The translations under genes were made by a program, and so were the position numbers. A model generated the notes under the pieces. It had not been told where the DNA came from. It saw only the letters and a list, made by a program, of their open reading frames with translations, and did not search any database. Below are positions 7,989 to 19,284 of a DNA stretch of 63,304 nt, piece by piece. Origin of the DNA: Bacteroidales bacterium (lineage in GTDB: Bacteria > Bacteroidota > Bacteroidia > Bacteroidales > UBA932); NCBI GenBank assembly GCA_024401855.1, contig JAKSKH010000011.1:1-63304 (forward strand), in the 5' to 3' direction. Each line of letters opens with the position of its first letter. Within the stretch, counting starts at the first letter, position 1.

Positions 7989-10900
7989 CTACAGTTCGTT
8001 GAGGTCTGTTGCAAGGTCGTCCTTGCGCCCTACAACGATGTCCTGATAGGCCTTGAGACCTGTTCCGGCAGGAATCAGGTGACCGCAGATGACATTCTCC
8101 TTGAGTCCTTCGAGATGATCGACTCTACCGCGGATAGCGGCTTCGCTGAGCACCTTGGTGGTTTCCTGGAAAGATGCGGCAGAGATGAAGCTGTCTGTCT
8201 TGAGCGCTGCGCGGGTGATACCCTGAAGAACAAGGCTTGCCGTTGCGGGCTGGGTGGGACGGACTGTCATCAACTTGAGTCCCTGACGCTCCAGAGATGC
8301 ATTCTCTCCGCGCATGTCGCGGGCATTGATGATATCTCCCTCTGTGTATTTCTGAGAGTCTCCTGCGCCGAGAACTACGAACTTGCCATAGATCTTGTCG
8401 TTGGTATCCATGAACTTCCACTTGTCAACCAGCTCTTCAGCAAGGAATTCGGTATCGCCCGGATTGGTGATTTCCATCTTGCGCATCATCTGGCGTACAA
8501 TAATCTCGAAGTGCTTGTCGTTGATCTTCACACCCTGGAGGCGGTAAACGGCCTGTACTTCATTGACAATGTACTCCTGAGCCTTGACGGGACCGAGGAT
8601 GTTGAGGATATCGCTTGGTGACACGCCTCCGTCTGAAAGCGGGGTTCCTGCCTTCACGTAGTCGTTCTCCTGAACAAGGATCTGCTTTGTAAGAGGAACA
8701 AGATAGTGCTTCTCAACACCGCTTGCGTTCTTGACAATGATCTCCCTGTTACCACGCTTAACCTTGCCCATGACAACTTCTCCGTTGATCTCGGAAAGGA
8801 TTGAGGGGCTTGAAGGATTACGCGCCTCGAACAGCTCGGTAACGCGGGGAAGACCTCCGGTGATATCGCTTGCCTTGCCGAATGCACGTGGAATCTTCAT
8901 CACGATGTCACCGACCTTGACATGCTGGCCGTCTTCTACAAGAACCTGCGCCTTTACAGGAAGGTTGAACTGCTTGATGACATTTCCGGCCTCGTCCACA
9001 ACGAGCAGGGCGGGACTCTTGGTCTTGTCCTTTGACTCTATGATGGTCTTGCCGTTGGATGAAGCTCCGGTATCTGTGATTTCAGTATTGAAAGTGGTAC
9101 CTTCAATCATGTTCTCGTAACGAACGGTACCGGCGGTTTCTACGATTGTAAGTGCGTTGTAGGCATCCCATTCGCAGATTCTGTCACCTTTCTTCACGCT
9201 GTCACCGTCTTTCTTGTAGAGCACGGCTCCATAAGGGATGTCATACTGTGAGAAAGTGATTCCGGTATTCTCGTCGATGATGCGGAGCTCGGTCATGCGG
9301 CTCACTACAACTTCTTCCTCTTCTCCCACTGCATTGATTCTCCGTATAGTCCTGAGATCGCTGAACTCGATGCGTCCGTCGAACTTGGAATCAACTGAAG
9401 AATCAGCTGCGGCTGAAGATGCGGTACCTCCGACGTGGAAGGTACGGAGGGTAAGCTGAGTACCGGGTTCACCGATTGACTGTGCGGCGATTACACCCAC
9501 AACTTCTCCCTTCTCGACCATGCGGCTTGTGGCAAGGTTGCGTCCGTAGCACTTCGCGCAGACGCCCTTGCGGCTTTCGCAAGTGAGCACTGAACGGATT
9601 TCTACCTGCTCGATGGGGAGCGAGTCTATAAGTTCAGCCTGCTTCTCGCGGATTTCCTCACCCGCCTTGATGATGAGCTCTCCTGTAAGAGGGTTGAAGA
9701 TATCGTGAACCGATGTGCGTCCGAGAATTCTTTCTCCGAGAGACTCCACAACCTCGTCCTTGTTCTTTATGGCCGTGGCGATGAGTCCCCTGAGGGTGCC
9801 GCAGTCCTCTTCCGTGATGATGACGTCGTGTGAAACGTCAACGAGACGACGGGTGAGGTAACCTGCATCGGCGGTCTTCAAAGCGGTATCGGCCAAACCC
9901 TTACGGGCTCCGTGGGTGGAGATGAAGTACTCGAGCACTGTCATTCCTTCCTTAAGGTTGGAGATGATAGGGTTCTCGATGATTTCCGCTCCCGATGCAC
10001 CTGACTTCTGGGGTTTTGCCATAAGTCCGCGCATACCGCAGAGCTGTTTGATCTGCTGGGTTGATCCACGGGCTCCGGAGTCGAGCATCATATATACGGG
10101 GTTGAATCCCTGCTGGTCTTCGGAAATCTGCCTTGTGACAATTCCCGTGAGTTTGTTGTCCACTGCAGACCAGAGGTCGATAACCTTGTTGTAACGTTCG
10201 TTGTTTGTAAGGAATCCCATTCCGTACTGTCCCTTGATCTCTTCGATCTTGGTGTAGGCTTCGTTGATGAGTTCCTGTTTCTCTTTCGGAACGATGACGT
10301 CTCCGAGGTTGAAGGAGATACCTGCGCGGAAGGCCTGGTCGTAACCGAGATTCTTCACGTCATCGAGGAACTGGGCCGTTCTGGTGACACCGGTGCATTT
10401 GATGACGTTGGTGATGATCTTCCTGAGGGCTTTCTTTCCGAGAACCTCGTTCACGTAAGGAACTTCCTCCGGTACGAACTGGTTGACGATGATGCGTCCT
10501 GCGGACGTTTCAACCATCTGCGTGCCCTTTGAAGGATCCTGTTTGCTTATCGGAAGACGCACATTGATTTTGGCGTGCATGTCAATAGCCTTCTCGTTGT
10601 AGGCTACGATGACGTCTTCTGATGAGTAGAAGCTCTTGCCTTCTCCCTTTGCGCCCGGACGAAGCTTGGTGATGTAGTACAGACCGAGAACCATATCCTG
10701 TGAAGGAACGGTGATAGGCGCTCCGTTGGCGGGGTTCAGAATATTCTGGGAGCCGAGCATGAGAAGCTGCGCCTCCATTATGGCAGCATTGCCGAGAGGA
10801 AGATGGACAGCCATCTGGTCTCCATCGAAGTCAGCGTTGAACGCCGTACATGCGAGAGGGTGGAGCTGTATTGCCTTTCCTTCTATCATTCGGGGCTGGA

Positions 10901-12239
10901 ATGCCTGGATACCGAGCCTGTGGAGGGTAGGTGCACGGTTGAGCAGTACGGGATGTCCTTTCATCACATTCTCGAGGATGTCCCATATCACTGAATCCTT
11001 GCGGTCAACTATCTTCTTCGCGGACTTGACGGTCTTCACTATGCCGCGCTCGATGAGCTTGCGGATGATGAACGGCTTGTAGAGCTCCGCTGCCATGAAT
11101 TTGGGAAGACCGCATTCATGCATGTTGAGTTCGGGTCCGACAACGATGACTGAACGTGCGGAGTAGTCGACACGCTTACCGAGAAGGTTCTGGCGGAAGC
11201 GTCCCTGCTTGCCTTTGAGAGAGTCTGAAAGGGATTTGAGAGCCCTGTTGGACTCGCTCTTTACGGCGGATGACTTCTTTGAATTGTCGAACAGGGAGTC
11301 AACTGATTCCTGAAGCATGCGCTTCTCGTTGCGGAGAATCACTTCGGGAGCCTTTATCTCGATAAGTTTCTTGAGCCTGTTGTTGCGGATTATGACGCGA
11401 CGGTAGAGATCATTGAGATCCGATGTCGCGAAACGTCCTCCGTCAAGGGGAACAAGAGGTCTGAGATCGGGCGGGATAACGGGGATGACCCTCATTATCA
11501 TCCATTCGGGACGGTTGATTCCATTTGATTCCTGGAACCACTTCACAACCTGGAGACGCTTAAGGATCTCAGCCTTGCGCTGCTGGGACTCTTCCGTCGC
11601 CATTCTCTGGCGGAGTTCGTGTCCGAGCTGCTCCACGTCGATATCCTTGAGAAGGTCGTATATACCTTCCGCACCCATCTTGGCGATGAATTTGTCGGGA
11701 TCGGAATCGGGAAGGTTCTCGTTGCCGGGGAGTTTTGCGATGATGTCGTAGTACTCGTCTTCAGAGAGCATGTCCATCTTGTTCGTTTCACTGGCACCGG
11801 GTTTTACAACGATGTATTTCTCGTAGTAGATCACTGACTCCAACTTCTTTGAAGGAAGGCCGAGGAGGTTTGAAATCTTGTTCGGAGCTGACTTGAAATA
11901 CCAGATGTGAGCTACGGGCACGGTAAGGGTGATGTGTCCCATCCTTTCACGGCGCACCTTCTTCTCTGTAACTTCAACATTACACCTGTCGCATACAATA
12001 CCGCGGTAACGTATTCTCTTGTACTTTCCGCAATAGCACTCGTAATCCTTGGTAGGACCGAAAATCTTCTCGCAGAAAAGACCGTCACGCTCCGGCTTGT
12101 AAGTCCTGTAGTTGACCGTTTCCGGCTTCAGGACCTCTCCGCACGACCTTTCGGTAATGTCTTCCGGAGAAGCCAGGGATATGCTGATTGTCTGGAAATT
12201 GCTTTTTACCTTGTTATCTTTGTTATTGAAAGTAGGCAT
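7989..12239 (-). CDS. rpoC: DNA-directed RNA polymerase subunit beta'
   Basis: The 1416-residue largest subunit of core RNA polymerase. The N-terminal zinc ribbon is [19 protein letters not shown] at about residues 63-81. The catalytic NADFDGD triad motif is at residues 468-474. A second zinc site [14 protein letters not shown] lies near residue 890, and the trigger-loop region with [13 protein letters not shown] follows. Length agrees with Bacteroidota beta' subunits. It lies 21 bases downstream of rpoB, so the two are co-transcribed. Transcription ends at the hairpin at 7941-7963. Confidence 0.98.
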   Translation of the reverse strand: MPTFNNKDNKVKSNFQTISISLASPEDITERSCGEVLKPETVNYRTYKPERDGLFCEKIFGPTKDYECYCGKYKRIRYRGIVCDRCNVEVTEKKVRRERMGHITLTVPVAHIWYFKSAPNKISNLLGLPSKKLESVIYYEKYIVVKPGASETNKMDMLSEDEYYDIIAKLPGNENLPDSDPDKFIAKMGAEGIYDLLKDIDVEQLGHELRQRMATEESQQRKAEILKRLQVVKWFQESNGINRPEWMIMRVIPVIPPDLRPLVPLDGGRFATSDLNDLYRRVIIRNNRLKKLIEIKAPEVILRNEKRMLQESVDSLFDNSKKSSAVKSESNRALKSLSDSLKGKQGRFRQNLLGKRVDYSARSVIVVGPELNMHECGLPKFMAAELYKPFIIRKLIERGIVKTVKSAKKIVDRKDSVIWDILENVMKGHPVLLNRAPTLHRLGIQAFQPRMIEGKAIQLHPLACTAFNADFDGDQMAVHLPLGNAAIMEAQLLMLGSQNILNPANGAPITVPSQDMVLGLYYITKLRPGAKGEGKSFYSSEDVIVAYNEKAIDMHAKINVRLPISKQDPSKGTQMVETSAGRIIVNQFVPEEVPYVNEVLGKKALRKIITNVIKCTGVTRTAQFLDDVKNLGYDQAFRAGISFNLGDVIVPKEKQELINEAYTKIEEIKGQYGMGFLTNNERYNKVIDLWSAVDNKLTGIVTRQISEDQQGFNPVYMMLDSGARGSTQQIKQLCGMRGLMAKPQKSGASGAEIIENPIISNLKEGMTVLEYFISTHGARKGLADTALKTADAGYLTRRLVDVSHDVIITEEDCGTLRGLIATAIKNKDEVVESLGERILGRTSVHDIFNPLTGELIIKAGEEIREKQAELIDSLPIEQVEIRSVLTCESRKGVCAKCYGRNLATSRMVEKGEVVGVIAAQSIGEPGTQLTLRTFHVGGTASSAAADSSVDSKFDGRIEFSDLRTIRRINAVGEEEEVVVSRMTELRIIDENTGITFSQYDIPYGAVLYKKDGDSVKKGDRICEWDAYNALTIVETAGTVRYENMIEGTTFNTEITDTGASSNGKTIIESKDKTKSPALLVVDEAGNVIKQFNLPVKAQVLVEDGQHVKVGDIVMKIPRAFGKASDITGGLPRVTELFEARNPSSPSILSEINGEVVMGKVKRGNREIIVKNASGVEKHYLVPLTKQILVQENDYVKAGTPLSDGGVSPSDILNILGPVKAQEYIVNEVQAVYRLQGVKINDKHFEIIVRQMMRKMEITNPGDTEFLAEELVDKWKFMDTNDKIYGKFVVLGAGDSQKYTEGDIINARDMRGENASLERQGLKLMTVRPTQPATASLVLQGITRAALKTDSFISAASFQETTKVLSEAAIRGRVDHLEGLKENVICGHLIPAGTGLKAYQDIVVGRKDDLATDLNEL

Positions 12240-12260
12240 ATTTCTTTTCCTTCAAAAAAA

Positions 12261-15200
12261 TTAATCCAATGTAACCTTGAGACCGAGTCCGCGAAGTTCG
12301 TGGAGAAGCACGTTGAGAGATTCGGGGATACCTGCAGGCGGCATGGGGTCACCTTTGACGATAGCCTCGTATGTCTTTGACCTTCCTGTCACATCGTCAG
12401 ACTTGACTGTAAGGATTTCCTGGAGAACATTTGCCGCACCGAATGCCTCGATTGCCCAAACCTCCATTTCTCCGAAGCGCTGACCTCCGAACTGGGCTTT
12501 ACCGCCGAGAGGCTGCTGGGTGATGAGGGAGTACGGTCCTATTGAACGGGCGTGCATCTTGTCATCTACCATATGACCGAGCTTGATCATATAGATGACA
12601 CCGACTGTGGCCGGCTGGTCGAAATAGTCTCCGGTACCGCCGTCCCTGAGCTGTGTCTTTCCGAATCTGGGAACACCTGCCTTGTCCGTATAGTCACATA
12701 TCTCATCTATGCTTGCACCGTCGAAGATAGGTGTGCTGAACTTGAGCCCGAGTCTTGCTCCGGCCCATCCGAGAACGGTCTCGTAAATCTGTCCGAGGTT
12801 CATTCGGGAAGGTACGCCCAGAGGGTTGAGCACGATGTCAACGGGTGTTCCATCCTCGAGGAAAGGCATATCCTCCTGGCGGACGATCTTGGCTACGATA
12901 CCCTTGTTTCCGTGGCGTCCGGCCATCTTGTCACCAACGGTGATCTTGCGTTTCTTGGCGATGTAAACCTTTGCGAGCTGCATGACGCCGCTGGGGAGTT
13001 CGTCACCAACCTTTATCTTGTCAAGCTCGCGCTTGCATACTGCCGCCTCGTTCTTGTAGGCGATGCAGTAGTTGTTGATAAGGTCACGTATGAGGATGTT
13101 GGCATCATTGTCCGAAGTCCATTTTGCGGTGTTAACGTTCTCATAGTCGATATCCTTGAGAACATCGGCGCTGAACTTCTTGTCCTTGGCTATGATTTCC
13201 ACTCCGTAGAGGTCGAAAATTCCCGCACTCTTCCTGTTCTTGGTGAGGGTCACGAGCTTCTGGATGAAATCTGAGCGGAGTTTCTCGGCCTTGCGGTTGA
13301 ACTCTGCCTGACGCATTTCCAGAAGAGTCTTCTGATCGTTCCTGGAGGAACCTCTCTTTGACTCCTTTGCGAGCTTCGTGTAGAGGGCGGTCTTTACTAC
13401 GGTACCGCTGAGTGAAGGGTTGGCCTTGAGGGATGCATCCTTGACGTCTCCCGCCTTGTCTCCGAAGATTGCCTTGAGAAGCTTCTCTTCGGGAGAAGGA
13501 TCGCTCTCTCCCTTCGGAGTGATCTTTCCTATCATGATGTCACCGGGCTCAATATGGGCGCCGATGCATACGATACCGTCCTCCCCGAGATTCTTTGTGG
13601 CGTCTTCGCTGACGTTCGGGATATCGGCGGTGAGTTCCTCCATTCCACGCTTGGTGTCGCGAACCTCAGTGAGGTATTCGTCTACGTGGATTGATGTGAG
13701 AACGTCCCACTTTACCATTTCTTCTGAAAGAACGATGGCGTCCTCGTAGTTGTAACCTTTCCAGGGCATGAATGCGACTTTCAGGTTGCGTCCGAGAGCG
13801 AGCTCTCCGTTCTGGGTTGCATATCCTTCGGTGAGAACCTGGCCCTTAACCACCTTGTCTCCCTTTCTTACAATAGGAACAAGGTTGACCGTGGTGCTCT
13901 GGTTGGTCCTGCGATAGACAGGCAGTTTGTATACGGTCTCTTCAGGGGAGAAACTTACGAAGTTCTCGTCATCGCTGCGGTCATATTTGATTCGGATTTC
14001 TCCGGCGTCAACGTATGTGACTTCTCCTGAACGTTCAGCGATATACTGTGTTCTTGAGTCGATGCAGACCCTTTCCTCCAGACCTGTACCCACGATGGGG
14101 GACTCGGGCTTGAGAAGAGGAACTGCCTGACGCATCATGTTCGCTCCCATCAATGCACGGTGGGCATCGTCATGCTCGAGGAACGGGATGAGCGATGCGG
14201 CCACGGAGGCCATCTGGTTGGGGGCTACATCCATATAATCGACCTCCTCCTTGGTGACAACGGGGAAATCTGCCTCCTGACGGCACTGGAGCCTGTCTGC
14301 GAGGATGTTTCCGTCATCATCCATATTGACGTTCGCAAGGGAGACGAGCTTGTTCTCCTCTTCCTCCGCGCTCATATAATGGCATCCTGCCGCTGAAAGG
14401 TCGACCTTTCCGTTCTTCACATCCCTGTACGGGGTCTCGATGAATCCGAGCTCGTCTATGCGTGCATATACGCAGAGAGAGGAAATAAGACCGATGTTCG
14501 GTCCTTCCGGAGACTCGATAGGACAAAGCCTTCCGTAGTGGGTGTAGTGAACGTCGCGGACCTCAAATCCGGCCCTGTCCCTGGAAAGACCTCCGGGGCC
14601 GAGGGCGCTCAGACGCCTCTTGTGTGTCACTTCCGCCAGGGGATTGGTCTGATCCATGAACTGCGAAAGCTGGCTTGTTCCGAAGAACGAGTTGATCACG
14701 GATGACAATGTCTTGGCATTGATGAGGTCTATGGGGTTGAACTGTTCGCTGTCGCGTACATTCATCCTTTCACGGATGGTACGTGCCATACGGCTCAGAC
14801 CCACGCTGAACTGGTTCGCAAGCTGCTCGCCTACCGTACGTACACGGCGGTTGCTGAGATGGTCGATATCATCTACGCTGGCCTTGGAGTTGATGAGCTG
14901 GATGAGGTACTTGATGATCTCAATGATATCTGTGTTTGTGAGGACACGCAGCTCAGGGGCTATGGTCAGGTTGAGCTTCTTGTTCAGACGGTAGCGGCCT
15001 ACGTTTCCGAGGTCGTAGCGTTTCTCGGAGAAGAAGAGCTTGTCTATGACATCCCTTGCGGTGCTCTCATCTGGCGGTTCTGAATTGCGGAGCTGTTTGT
15101 AGATATAGTTGACGGCTTCAATTTCGGAATTGGTGGGGTCCTTCTGGAGGGTGTTGAAGATGATGGCGTATTCTGCGGAATTCGCTTCATCTTTCTGGAG

Positions 15201-16079
15201 AAGTATGGTCTTCTGCTCGGCGCCGAGTATGGCCTCGATGGTGTTGTCGTCAAGGACTTCTCCTCTCTTGACAATTATCTCGATACGCTCAACCGGTGTG
15301 ACTTCTCCCGTATCCTCATCAATGAAGTCTTCAAATTTTGTCTTGAGGACGTTGTTTGCAAGAAGGCGTCCCTTATTTTCATTAAGACTCTTCTTGCTGA
15401 CGTTGATTTCGTCCGCCAGGTCAAAGATGTCTATGATATCCTTATCTGCATTGTAACCTATTGCTCTGAGAAGAGTGGTTACAGGAAGTTTCTTTTTGCG
15501 GTCGATGTAGGCATACATGACATTGTTGATGTCCGTTGCGAACTCGATCCATGAACCCTTGAATGGAATGATGCGGGCTGAATACAACTTTACACCGTTT
15601 GCGTGCATTGACTGGTCGAAGAATACTCCAGGTGACCTGTGCAATTGGGAAACGATGATTCTTTCAGAACCGTTGATCACGAATGTTCCCGCAGGTGTCA
15701 TATAGGGAATATTCCCGAGATAGACATCCTGGACTCTTGTGTCAAAATCCTCGTGCTCAGGGTCCGTGCAGGAAAGTTTCAGTTTGGCTTTTAGGGGCAC
15801 GTTGTAGGTGAGACCTCTTTCAAGGCATTCCTCGATTGAATACTGAGGGGGATCGACGAAGTAGTCGATGAATTCCAGCTTATAATTGTTCCTGGTGTCT
15901 TCAATCGGGAAAATCTCCTGAAATACCTGATACAGTCCCTCATTCCTCCTGTTTTCCGGTGTGGTTTCGAGCTGGAAGAAATCCTTGAACGATTTCAGCT
16001 GGACCTCAAGGAGATCCGGGTATTCCAGAATTTTTGATGTTGCAAAGTTAATGCGCTTTGTGGTAGACTTTTTAGACAT
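12261..16079 (-). CDS. rpoB: DNA-directed RNA polymerase subunit beta
   Basis: The 1272-residue beta subunit. The rifampicin-binding region ([31 protein letters not shown] and so on) is intact with wild-type-looking residues, so nothing here predicts rifampicin resistance. The C-terminal clamp segment [21 protein letters not shown], which contacts beta', is conserved. The gene follows a 109-base gap after rplL that holds a strong hairpin terminator. Its expression therefore depends on read-through or on a weak AT-rich promoter just upstream of the start. Confidence 0.98.
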   Translation of the reverse strand: MSKKSTTKRINFATSKILEYPDLLEVQLKSFKDFFQLETTPENRRNEGLYQVFQEIFPIEDTRNNYKLEFIDYFVDPPQYSIEECLERGLTYNVPLKAKLKLSCTDPEHEDFDTRVQDVYLGNIPYMTPAGTFVINGSERIIVSQLHRSPGVFFDQSMHANGVKLYSARIIPFKGSWIEFATDINNVMYAYIDRKKKLPVTTLLRAIGYNADKDIIDIFDLADEINVSKKSLNENKGRLLANNVLKTKFEDFIDEDTGEVTPVERIEIIVKRGEVLDDNTIEAILGAEQKTILLQKDEANSAEYAIIFNTLQKDPTNSEIEAVNYIYKQLRNSEPPDESTARDVIDKLFFSEKRYDLGNVGRYRLNKKLNLTIAPELRVLTNTDIIEIIKYLIQLINSKASVDDIDHLSNRRVRTVGEQLANQFSVGLSRMARTIRERMNVRDSEQFNPIDLINAKTLSSVINSFFGTSQLSQFMDQTNPLAEVTHKRRLSALGPGGLSRDRAGFEVRDVHYTHYGRLCPIESPEGPNIGLISSLCVYARIDELGFIETPYRDVKNGKVDLSAAGCHYMSAEEEENKLVSLANVNMDDDGNILADRLQCRQEADFPVVTKEEVDYMDVAPNQMASVAASLIPFLEHDDAHRALMGANMMRQAVPLLKPESPIVGTGLEERVCIDSRTQYIAERSGEVTYVDAGEIRIKYDRSDDENFVSFSPEETVYKLPVYRRTNQSTTVNLVPIVRKGDKVVKGQVLTEGYATQNGELALGRNLKVAFMPWKGYNYEDAIVLSEEMVKWDVLTSIHVDEYLTEVRDTKRGMEELTADIPNVSEDATKNLGEDGIVCIGAHIEPGDIMIGKITPKGESDPSPEEKLLKAIFGDKAGDVKDASLKANPSLSGTVVKTALYTKLAKESKRGSSRNDQKTLLEMRQAEFNRKAEKLRSDFIQKLVTLTKNRKSAGIFDLYGVEIIAKDKKFSADVLKDIDYENVNTAKWTSDNDANILIRDLINNYCIAYKNEAAVCKRELDKIKVGDELPSGVMQLAKVYIAKKRKITVGDKMAGRHGNKGIVAKIVRQEDMPFLEDGTPVDIVLNPLGVPSRMNLGQIYETVLGWAGARLGLKFSTPIFDGASIDEICDYTDKAGVPRFGKTQLRDGGTGDYFDQPATVGVIYMIKLGHMVDDKMHARSIGPYSLITQQPLGGKAQFGGQRFGEMEVWAIEAFGAANVLQEILTVKSDDVTGRSKTYEAIVKGDPMPPAGIPESLNVLLHELRGLGLKVTLD

Positions 16080-16115
16080 ATTCCGCCTTAGGAAATTAGA
16101 AAAAATGTAATACGG

Positions 16116-16153
16116 AAAAAAGGTTTAGAGCCTAATTTCCCCGGCTCTAAACC
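16116..16153 (-). terminator. intrinsic terminator/attenuator between rplL and rpoB
   Basis: On the minus strand GGTTTAGAGCC (16153-16143) and GGCTCTAAACC (16132-16122) form a perfect 11-pair stem with a ten-base loop, followed directly by six T residues (16121-16116). It is a textbook intrinsic terminator inside the ribosomal protein-RNA polymerase gene cluster. A smaller stem TTCCCT/AGGGAA (16160-16178) lies just before it. Confidence 0.8.
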
Positions 16154-16188
16154 TGTTTGTTCCCTACAAAGCAGGGAAGGGGTTGAAA

Positions 16189-16563
16189 TTATTTAATCTC
16201 AACCTCTGCACCGGCCTCCTCAAGAGCTGCCTTGAGCTGCTCGGCCTCTGCCTTGGATACTTTCTCCTTAAGTGTTGCAGGAGCTCCGTCAACAAGATCC
16301 TTAGCTTCCTTCAGACCAAGTCCGAGGGCTTCCTTAACGGCCTTGATAACACCGAGCTTTGCTGAACCTGCTGAAGTGAGGACAACATCGAACTCTGTCT
16401 GCTCAGCCTCTGCTGCACCTGCGCCGGCTCCGTCACCTGCTACAACTACTGCAGCAGCTGCAGGCTCGATACCATATTCTTCCTTGAGAACCTTTGCGAG
16501 TTCCTGAACATCTTTTACAGAAAGGTTTACCAACTCTTCTGCAAGGGCTTTAACATCTGCCAT
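16189..16563 (-). CDS. rplL: 50S ribosomal protein L7/L12
   Basis: A 124-residue acidic stalk protein. The N-terminal dimerisation helices (residues 1-30) are followed by an Ala/Gly-rich hinge around 36-52, then the C-terminal domain with [22 protein letters not shown], which binds translational GTPases. Length and hinge are typical. It follows rplJ by 27 bases and is followed by a strong intrinsic terminator, so L7/L12 message can be made in excess of rpoBC, fitting its four to six copies per ribosome. Confidence 0.97.
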   Translation of the reverse strand: MADVKALAEELVNLSVKDVQELAKVLKEEYGIEPAAAAVVVAGDGAGAGAAEAEQTEFDVVLTSAGSAKLGVIKAVKEALGLGLKEAKDLVDGAPATLKEKVSKAEAEQLKAALEEAGAEVEIK

Positions 16564-16590
16564 AATTTTATAATTTTTTAATTGTTAATA

Positions 16591-17121
16591 TTATTCGTTT
16601 GTTTTTGCTGAAACGACCTTCTCGTCGTCAGCCTTTCCCTCACATGCATTCTCAAGACCGGAGATGACACGACGTACAGGACTCTGAAGGAGAGAGATGA
16701 TGTCACCGATAAGTTCTTCCTTGGTTTTGATTGCTGCGAGCTGATCAAGTTTGTCTTCTCCGATGAATACGCAGTTCTGTACATACGCACCTTTGACAAC
16801 GGGCTTGCTGAAGCCTTCTTTCTGGAGCTTCTTGATGAGCTTTCCGGGAGCTGCGGGAACGTTGGTGTACATGATTGCCGTATTGCCTACAAGTGTATCG
16901 ACGAGAGACTTGATGTCCTCGTTTTCAGACTCCTTGATAACGTGTGCGAACAAGGTGTTCTTTACAACGTTGAGGACGATGTCTGAATTGAAACACTCGC
17001 GACGGAGCTTGGATGTCTGTTGTGCATTCAGGCCGGCGATATCCGTGATATAGAAATTGGGATACTGCTTGAGCTGGGCTGAGATGCTTTCAATAATCTG
17101 ACCTTTGATTTCCTTTTTCAT
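16591..17121 (-). CDS. rplJ: 50S ribosomal protein L10
   Basis: This 176-residue protein forms the base of the ribosomal stalk and carries L7/L12 dimers on its C-terminal helix. The family segment VVKNTLFAHVI near residue 55 and a helical C-terminal region (VRRVISGLENACEGKADDE) are visible. It starts just 12 bases after rplA. That leaves no room for the long intergenic leader where L10 represses its own translation in gammaproteobacteria, so any autoregulatory site must lie within coding sequence or be absent. Confidence 0.95.
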   Translation of the reverse strand: MKKEIKGQIIESISAQLKQYPNFYITDIAGLNAQQTSKLRRECFNSDIVLNVVKNTLFAHVIKESENEDIKSLVDTLVGNTAIMYTNVPAAPGKLIKKLQKEGFSKPVVKGAYVQNCVFIGEDKLDQLAAIKTKEELIGDIISLLQSPVRRVISGLENACEGKADDEKVVSAKTNE

Positions 17122-17133
17122 AATATTGAATTT

Positions 17134-17838
17134 TTACTCAGCACTGTTAAGGAATGCCTTGAGATCAACTTTAATACCTGCACTCATTGTAGAGCAGATT
17201 GCTGCGCTCTTCATGTAAGTGCCCTTGAGGGACTGGGGTTTCAGTTTTGAAATCTCGTTGAGAACGGCAGCCGCATTTTCATAAAGCTGCTGTGCAGAGA
17301 ATGAAACCTTTCCAATTCCAGTATGAATGATACCGGTCTTGTCGACTTTGAAATCGATCTTACCGCCCTTGACTGCCTTGACAGCATCTCCGATCTGCAT
17401 TGTAACGGTACCTGTCTTGGGGTTAGGCATAAGTCCGCGGGGACCGAGGATTCTACCGAGAGCACCGACCTTACCCATGACTGAAGGTGTGCAGACGATG
17501 ACATCGATATCTGTCCAACCGCCCTTGATCTTCTCGATATAGTCGTCGAGACCTACGTAGTCTGCTCCTGCTGCCGTTGCTTCAGCCTCCTTGTCGGGGG
17601 TGCAAAGTGCAAGCACCTTGACAACCTTACCTGTTCCGTGAGGAAGAGTGACGACGCCACGAATCATCTGGTTGGCCTTGCGGGGATCAACACCGAGGTT
17701 TGCGGAGAGCTCTACTGTTGAATCAAATTTTGTGAATGTGATATCCTTTACGATAGAGCACGCTTCTGAAAGAAGATACTGCTTGTGAGAATCATATTTC
17801 TCAAGCGCAGCTTTCTGATTTTTTGTCAATTTACTCAT
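17134..17838 (-). CDS. rplA: 50S ribosomal protein L1
   Basis: A 234-residue primary rRNA-binding protein of the L1 stalk. The signature around [24 protein letters not shown] is intact, with the conserved GLMPNPK loop that contacts 23S rRNA near residues 125-140. Length is standard for bacteria. In other bacteria L1 represses translation of the L11-L1 message; I see no clear L1-binding hairpin in the nine-base gap upstream of rplK. It sits 14 bases after rplK in a continuous operon. Confidence 0.96.
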   Translation of the reverse strand: MSKLTKNQKAALEKYDSHKQYLLSEACSIVKDITFTKFDSTVELSANLGVDPRKANQMIRGVVTLPHGTGKVVKVLALCTPDKEAEATAAGADYVGLDDYIEKIKGGWTDIDVIVCTPSVMGKVGALGRILGPRGLMPNPKTGTVTMQIGDAVKAVKGGKIDFKVDKTGIIHTGIGKVSFSAQQLYENAAAVLNEISKLKPQSLKGTYMKSAAICSTMSAGIKVDLKAFLNSAE

Positions 17839-17852
17839 AACGTGTGTCTATT

Positions 17853-18296
17853 TTAAAGATTCTCGGGAAATTCACCACTTATTGTGATACCCATACTTCT
17901 TGCTGTACCTGCAACCATCTTCATTGCTGAACGAAGAGTGAAACAGTTAAGATCCGGCATTTTGCCTTCAGCGATCGCCTTTACCTGATCCCAGGTTATC
18001 GTTGCAACCTTCTTGCGGTTAGGCTCTCCTGAAGCTGCTGAAATCTTTGCCGCTTCCTTGAGGGAAACCGCAACCGGCGGCTGCTTAACCTCGAATGTAA
18101 ATGACTTGTCTGAGAAGACAGTAATCACTACAGGAAGAACTTTTCCTGCCTGGCCCTGCGTAGCTGCATTGAAAGCCTTGCAGAACTCCATGATATTCAA
18201 GCCTTTTGAACCGAGAGCAGGTCCTACCGGAGGTGCTGGATTGGCTGCTCCGCCTTTTATTTGGAGCTTAATGAATCCGGTGACTTCTTTTGCCAT
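17853..18296 (-). CDS. rplK: 50S ribosomal protein L11
   Basis: A 147-residue protein of the GTPase-associated centre. The N-terminal domain has the proline-rich segment [20 protein letters not shown] typical of the thiostrepton-binding face. The C-terminal RNA-binding domain ends with [10 protein letters not shown]. Length is slightly above the E. coli protein and normal for Bacteroidota. It begins nine bases after nusG, showing the usual secE-nusG-rplKAJL order. Confidence 0.97.
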   Translation of the reverse strand: MAKEVTGFIKLQIKGGAANPAPPVGPALGSKGLNIMEFCKAFNAATQGQAGKVLPVVITVFSDKSFTFEVKQPPVAVSLKEAAKISAASGEPNRKKVATITWDQVKAIAEGKMPDLNCFTLRSAMKMVAGTARSMGITISGEFPENL

Positions 18297-18305
18297 AATT
18301 GATTG

Positions 18306-18872
18306 TTATTCTTTAGTTACTTGTGTAAAGCTGAGTTCCAACTGTGTCTTTCTTCCGAAGATGACCACGATCACCTTGACCTTGCTTCTGTCTTCCAGAA
18401 TTTCATCTACGGTGCCGCTGAATCCGCTGAAAGGTCCGTCGGTTATCCTTACGGACTCTCCAACTTCGTAGTTTACGAGAGTTTCTGCGGCATTGTCTGC
18501 ATTTTCATCCTGAACTCCGAGTATTCTCTGAGCCTCCTCTTCCCTGATGGGGACGGGAATTCTCTCGAACTGGGTTCCGTTTGTGGCTTTCTTTTCTGTA
18601 AGGAATCCGGACATTCCCGGAACTTCATTGCGGATTATGTTCTCAAGCACCGCGCTCAGCTGGGCCTGTATAAGCACATAGCCCGGGAAAAGCAGCTTGT
18701 CCACCGCTTTCCTCTTGCCGTTCTTGATTACTATTTCCTTTTTTACCGGGACGAGAACCTGAGCAACCTGCTCCTGAAGTCCGCTCCTCTCAATCTCTTT
18801 GTCGAGATATTCTTTGGCTTTTTTCTCCTTACCTCCTGCTGTTCGCAGAACATACCATTTCATTTCGCCCAT
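18306..18872 (-). CDS. nusG: transcription antitermination factor NusG
   Basis: A 188-residue NusG. The N-terminal domain begins MKWYVLRTAGGKEKK, the RNA polymerase-binding NGN fold. The C-terminal KOW domain contains VGESVRITDGPFSGFSGTVDEI near residue 135, which contacts S10 or Rho. The upstream Met at 18872 is used; a second Met three codons later (18863) is an equally plausible start. It lies 18 bases after secE. Confidence 0.95.
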   Translation of the reverse strand: MGEMKWYVLRTAGGKEKKAKEYLDKEIERSGLQEQVAQVLVPVKKEIVIKNGKRKAVDKLLFPGYVLIQAQLSAVLENIIRNEVPGMSGFLTEKKATNGTQFERIPVPIREEEAQRILGVQDENADNAAETLVNYEVGESVRITDGPFSGFSGTVDEILEDRSKVKVIVVIFGRKTQLELSFTQVTKE

Positions 18873-18890
18873 AGGAGTCTTTGATAAAAA

Positions 18891-19079
18891 TTACAAGGTG
18901 TAAATACCTGTCATTACTTTCTGGAAAACAAAGTCAATGACAAAAAGCAATGCAGCCAGGAGGACTGTTGTTACAATGACCAGAAGGGCGGAACTCTGAA
19001 GTTTCTCCCATGTAGGCCACGTAGTCTTCTTGGTAAGCTCTACGAAAGCTTCTTTACAGTAATTGATAAACTTTCTCAT
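18891..19079 (-). CDS. secE: preprotein translocase subunit SecE
   Basis: A 62-residue protein with a short cytoplasmic amphipathic segment containing ELTKKTTWPTWEKLQ, the conserved hinge of single-span SecE proteins, followed by one membrane helix at about residues 32-53. SecE clamps SecY in the translocon. An in-frame upstream Met at 19136 would add 19 residues unlike any SecE. I reject it because MRKFINY is the usual beginning and because that extension runs through a hairpin leader. Confidence 0.93.
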   Translation of the reverse strand: MRKFINYCKEAFVELTKKTTWPTWEKLQSSALLVIVTTVLLAALLFVIDFVFQKVMTGIYTL

Positions 19080-19094
19080 CTTTACTTTGCAATG

Positions 19095-19126
19095 GACTCC
19101 GCGAAATGGAAGCTGGGAGCGGAGTC
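19095..19126 (-). other. hairpin in the secE leader
   Basis: GACTCCGC (19126-19119 on -) and GCGGAGTC (19102-19095) form a perfect eight-pair stem with a 16-base loop, ending 15 bases before the secE ATG. No T tract follows, so it is not a simple terminator. It may be a processing site or a structured 5' UTR between tRNA-Trp and secE. Confidence 0.5.
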
Positions 19127-19164
19127 TGTTAAACAATTACCAAATCGTAACCTTTGATATTTTG

Positions 19165-19235
19165 CAGGGGAAGCAGGATTCGAACCCACATCGACGGTTT
19201 TGGAGACCGCTGAACTACCCTTGTTCTATTCCCCT
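19165..19235 (-). tRNA. tRNA-Trp (anticodon CCA)
   Basis: Acceptor strands AGGGGAA/TTCCCCT pair fully, with G as discriminator. The D arm is GAAC/GTTC. The anticodon stem GCGGT/ACCGT encloses loop CTCCAAA, giving anticodon CCA. The T loop is TTCGAAT. A tRNA-Trp immediately before secE is a common arrangement. CCA is not encoded. Its 5' end directly abuts the T tract of the tuf terminator. Confidence 0.97.
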
Positions 19236-19268
19236 AAAAAGTGGGTGCCCCTTTGAAGCGGCACCCAC
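19236..19268 (-). terminator. intrinsic terminator after tuf
   Basis: On the minus strand GTGGGTGCC (19268-19260) pairs perfectly with GGCACCCAC (19249-19241) over nine bases, followed by TTTTT (19240-19236). The T tract ends exactly where tRNA-Trp begins, so tRNA-Trp and the genes after it appear to depend on read-through unless another promoter lies inside tuf. Confidence 0.8.
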
Positions 19269-19284
19269 CTGAGCTATACTTGAA

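Noticed and set aside
12552-13274. Long plus-strand frame opposite rpoB
   Set aside because: Shadow of a highly conserved gene with strong codon bias; product resembles nothing and has no initiation signal. The same holds for long frames opposite lysS (27838-28830), the MFS gene (24459-25508) and rpoC (7833-8621).
13900-15000. Rifampicin-resistance substitution in rpoB
   Set aside because: The rifampicin region reads as a normal wild-type sequence by eye.
19080-19136. 19-residue N-terminal extension of SecE
   Set aside because: It translates the leader hairpin and matches no SecE; MRKFINY is the normal beginning.
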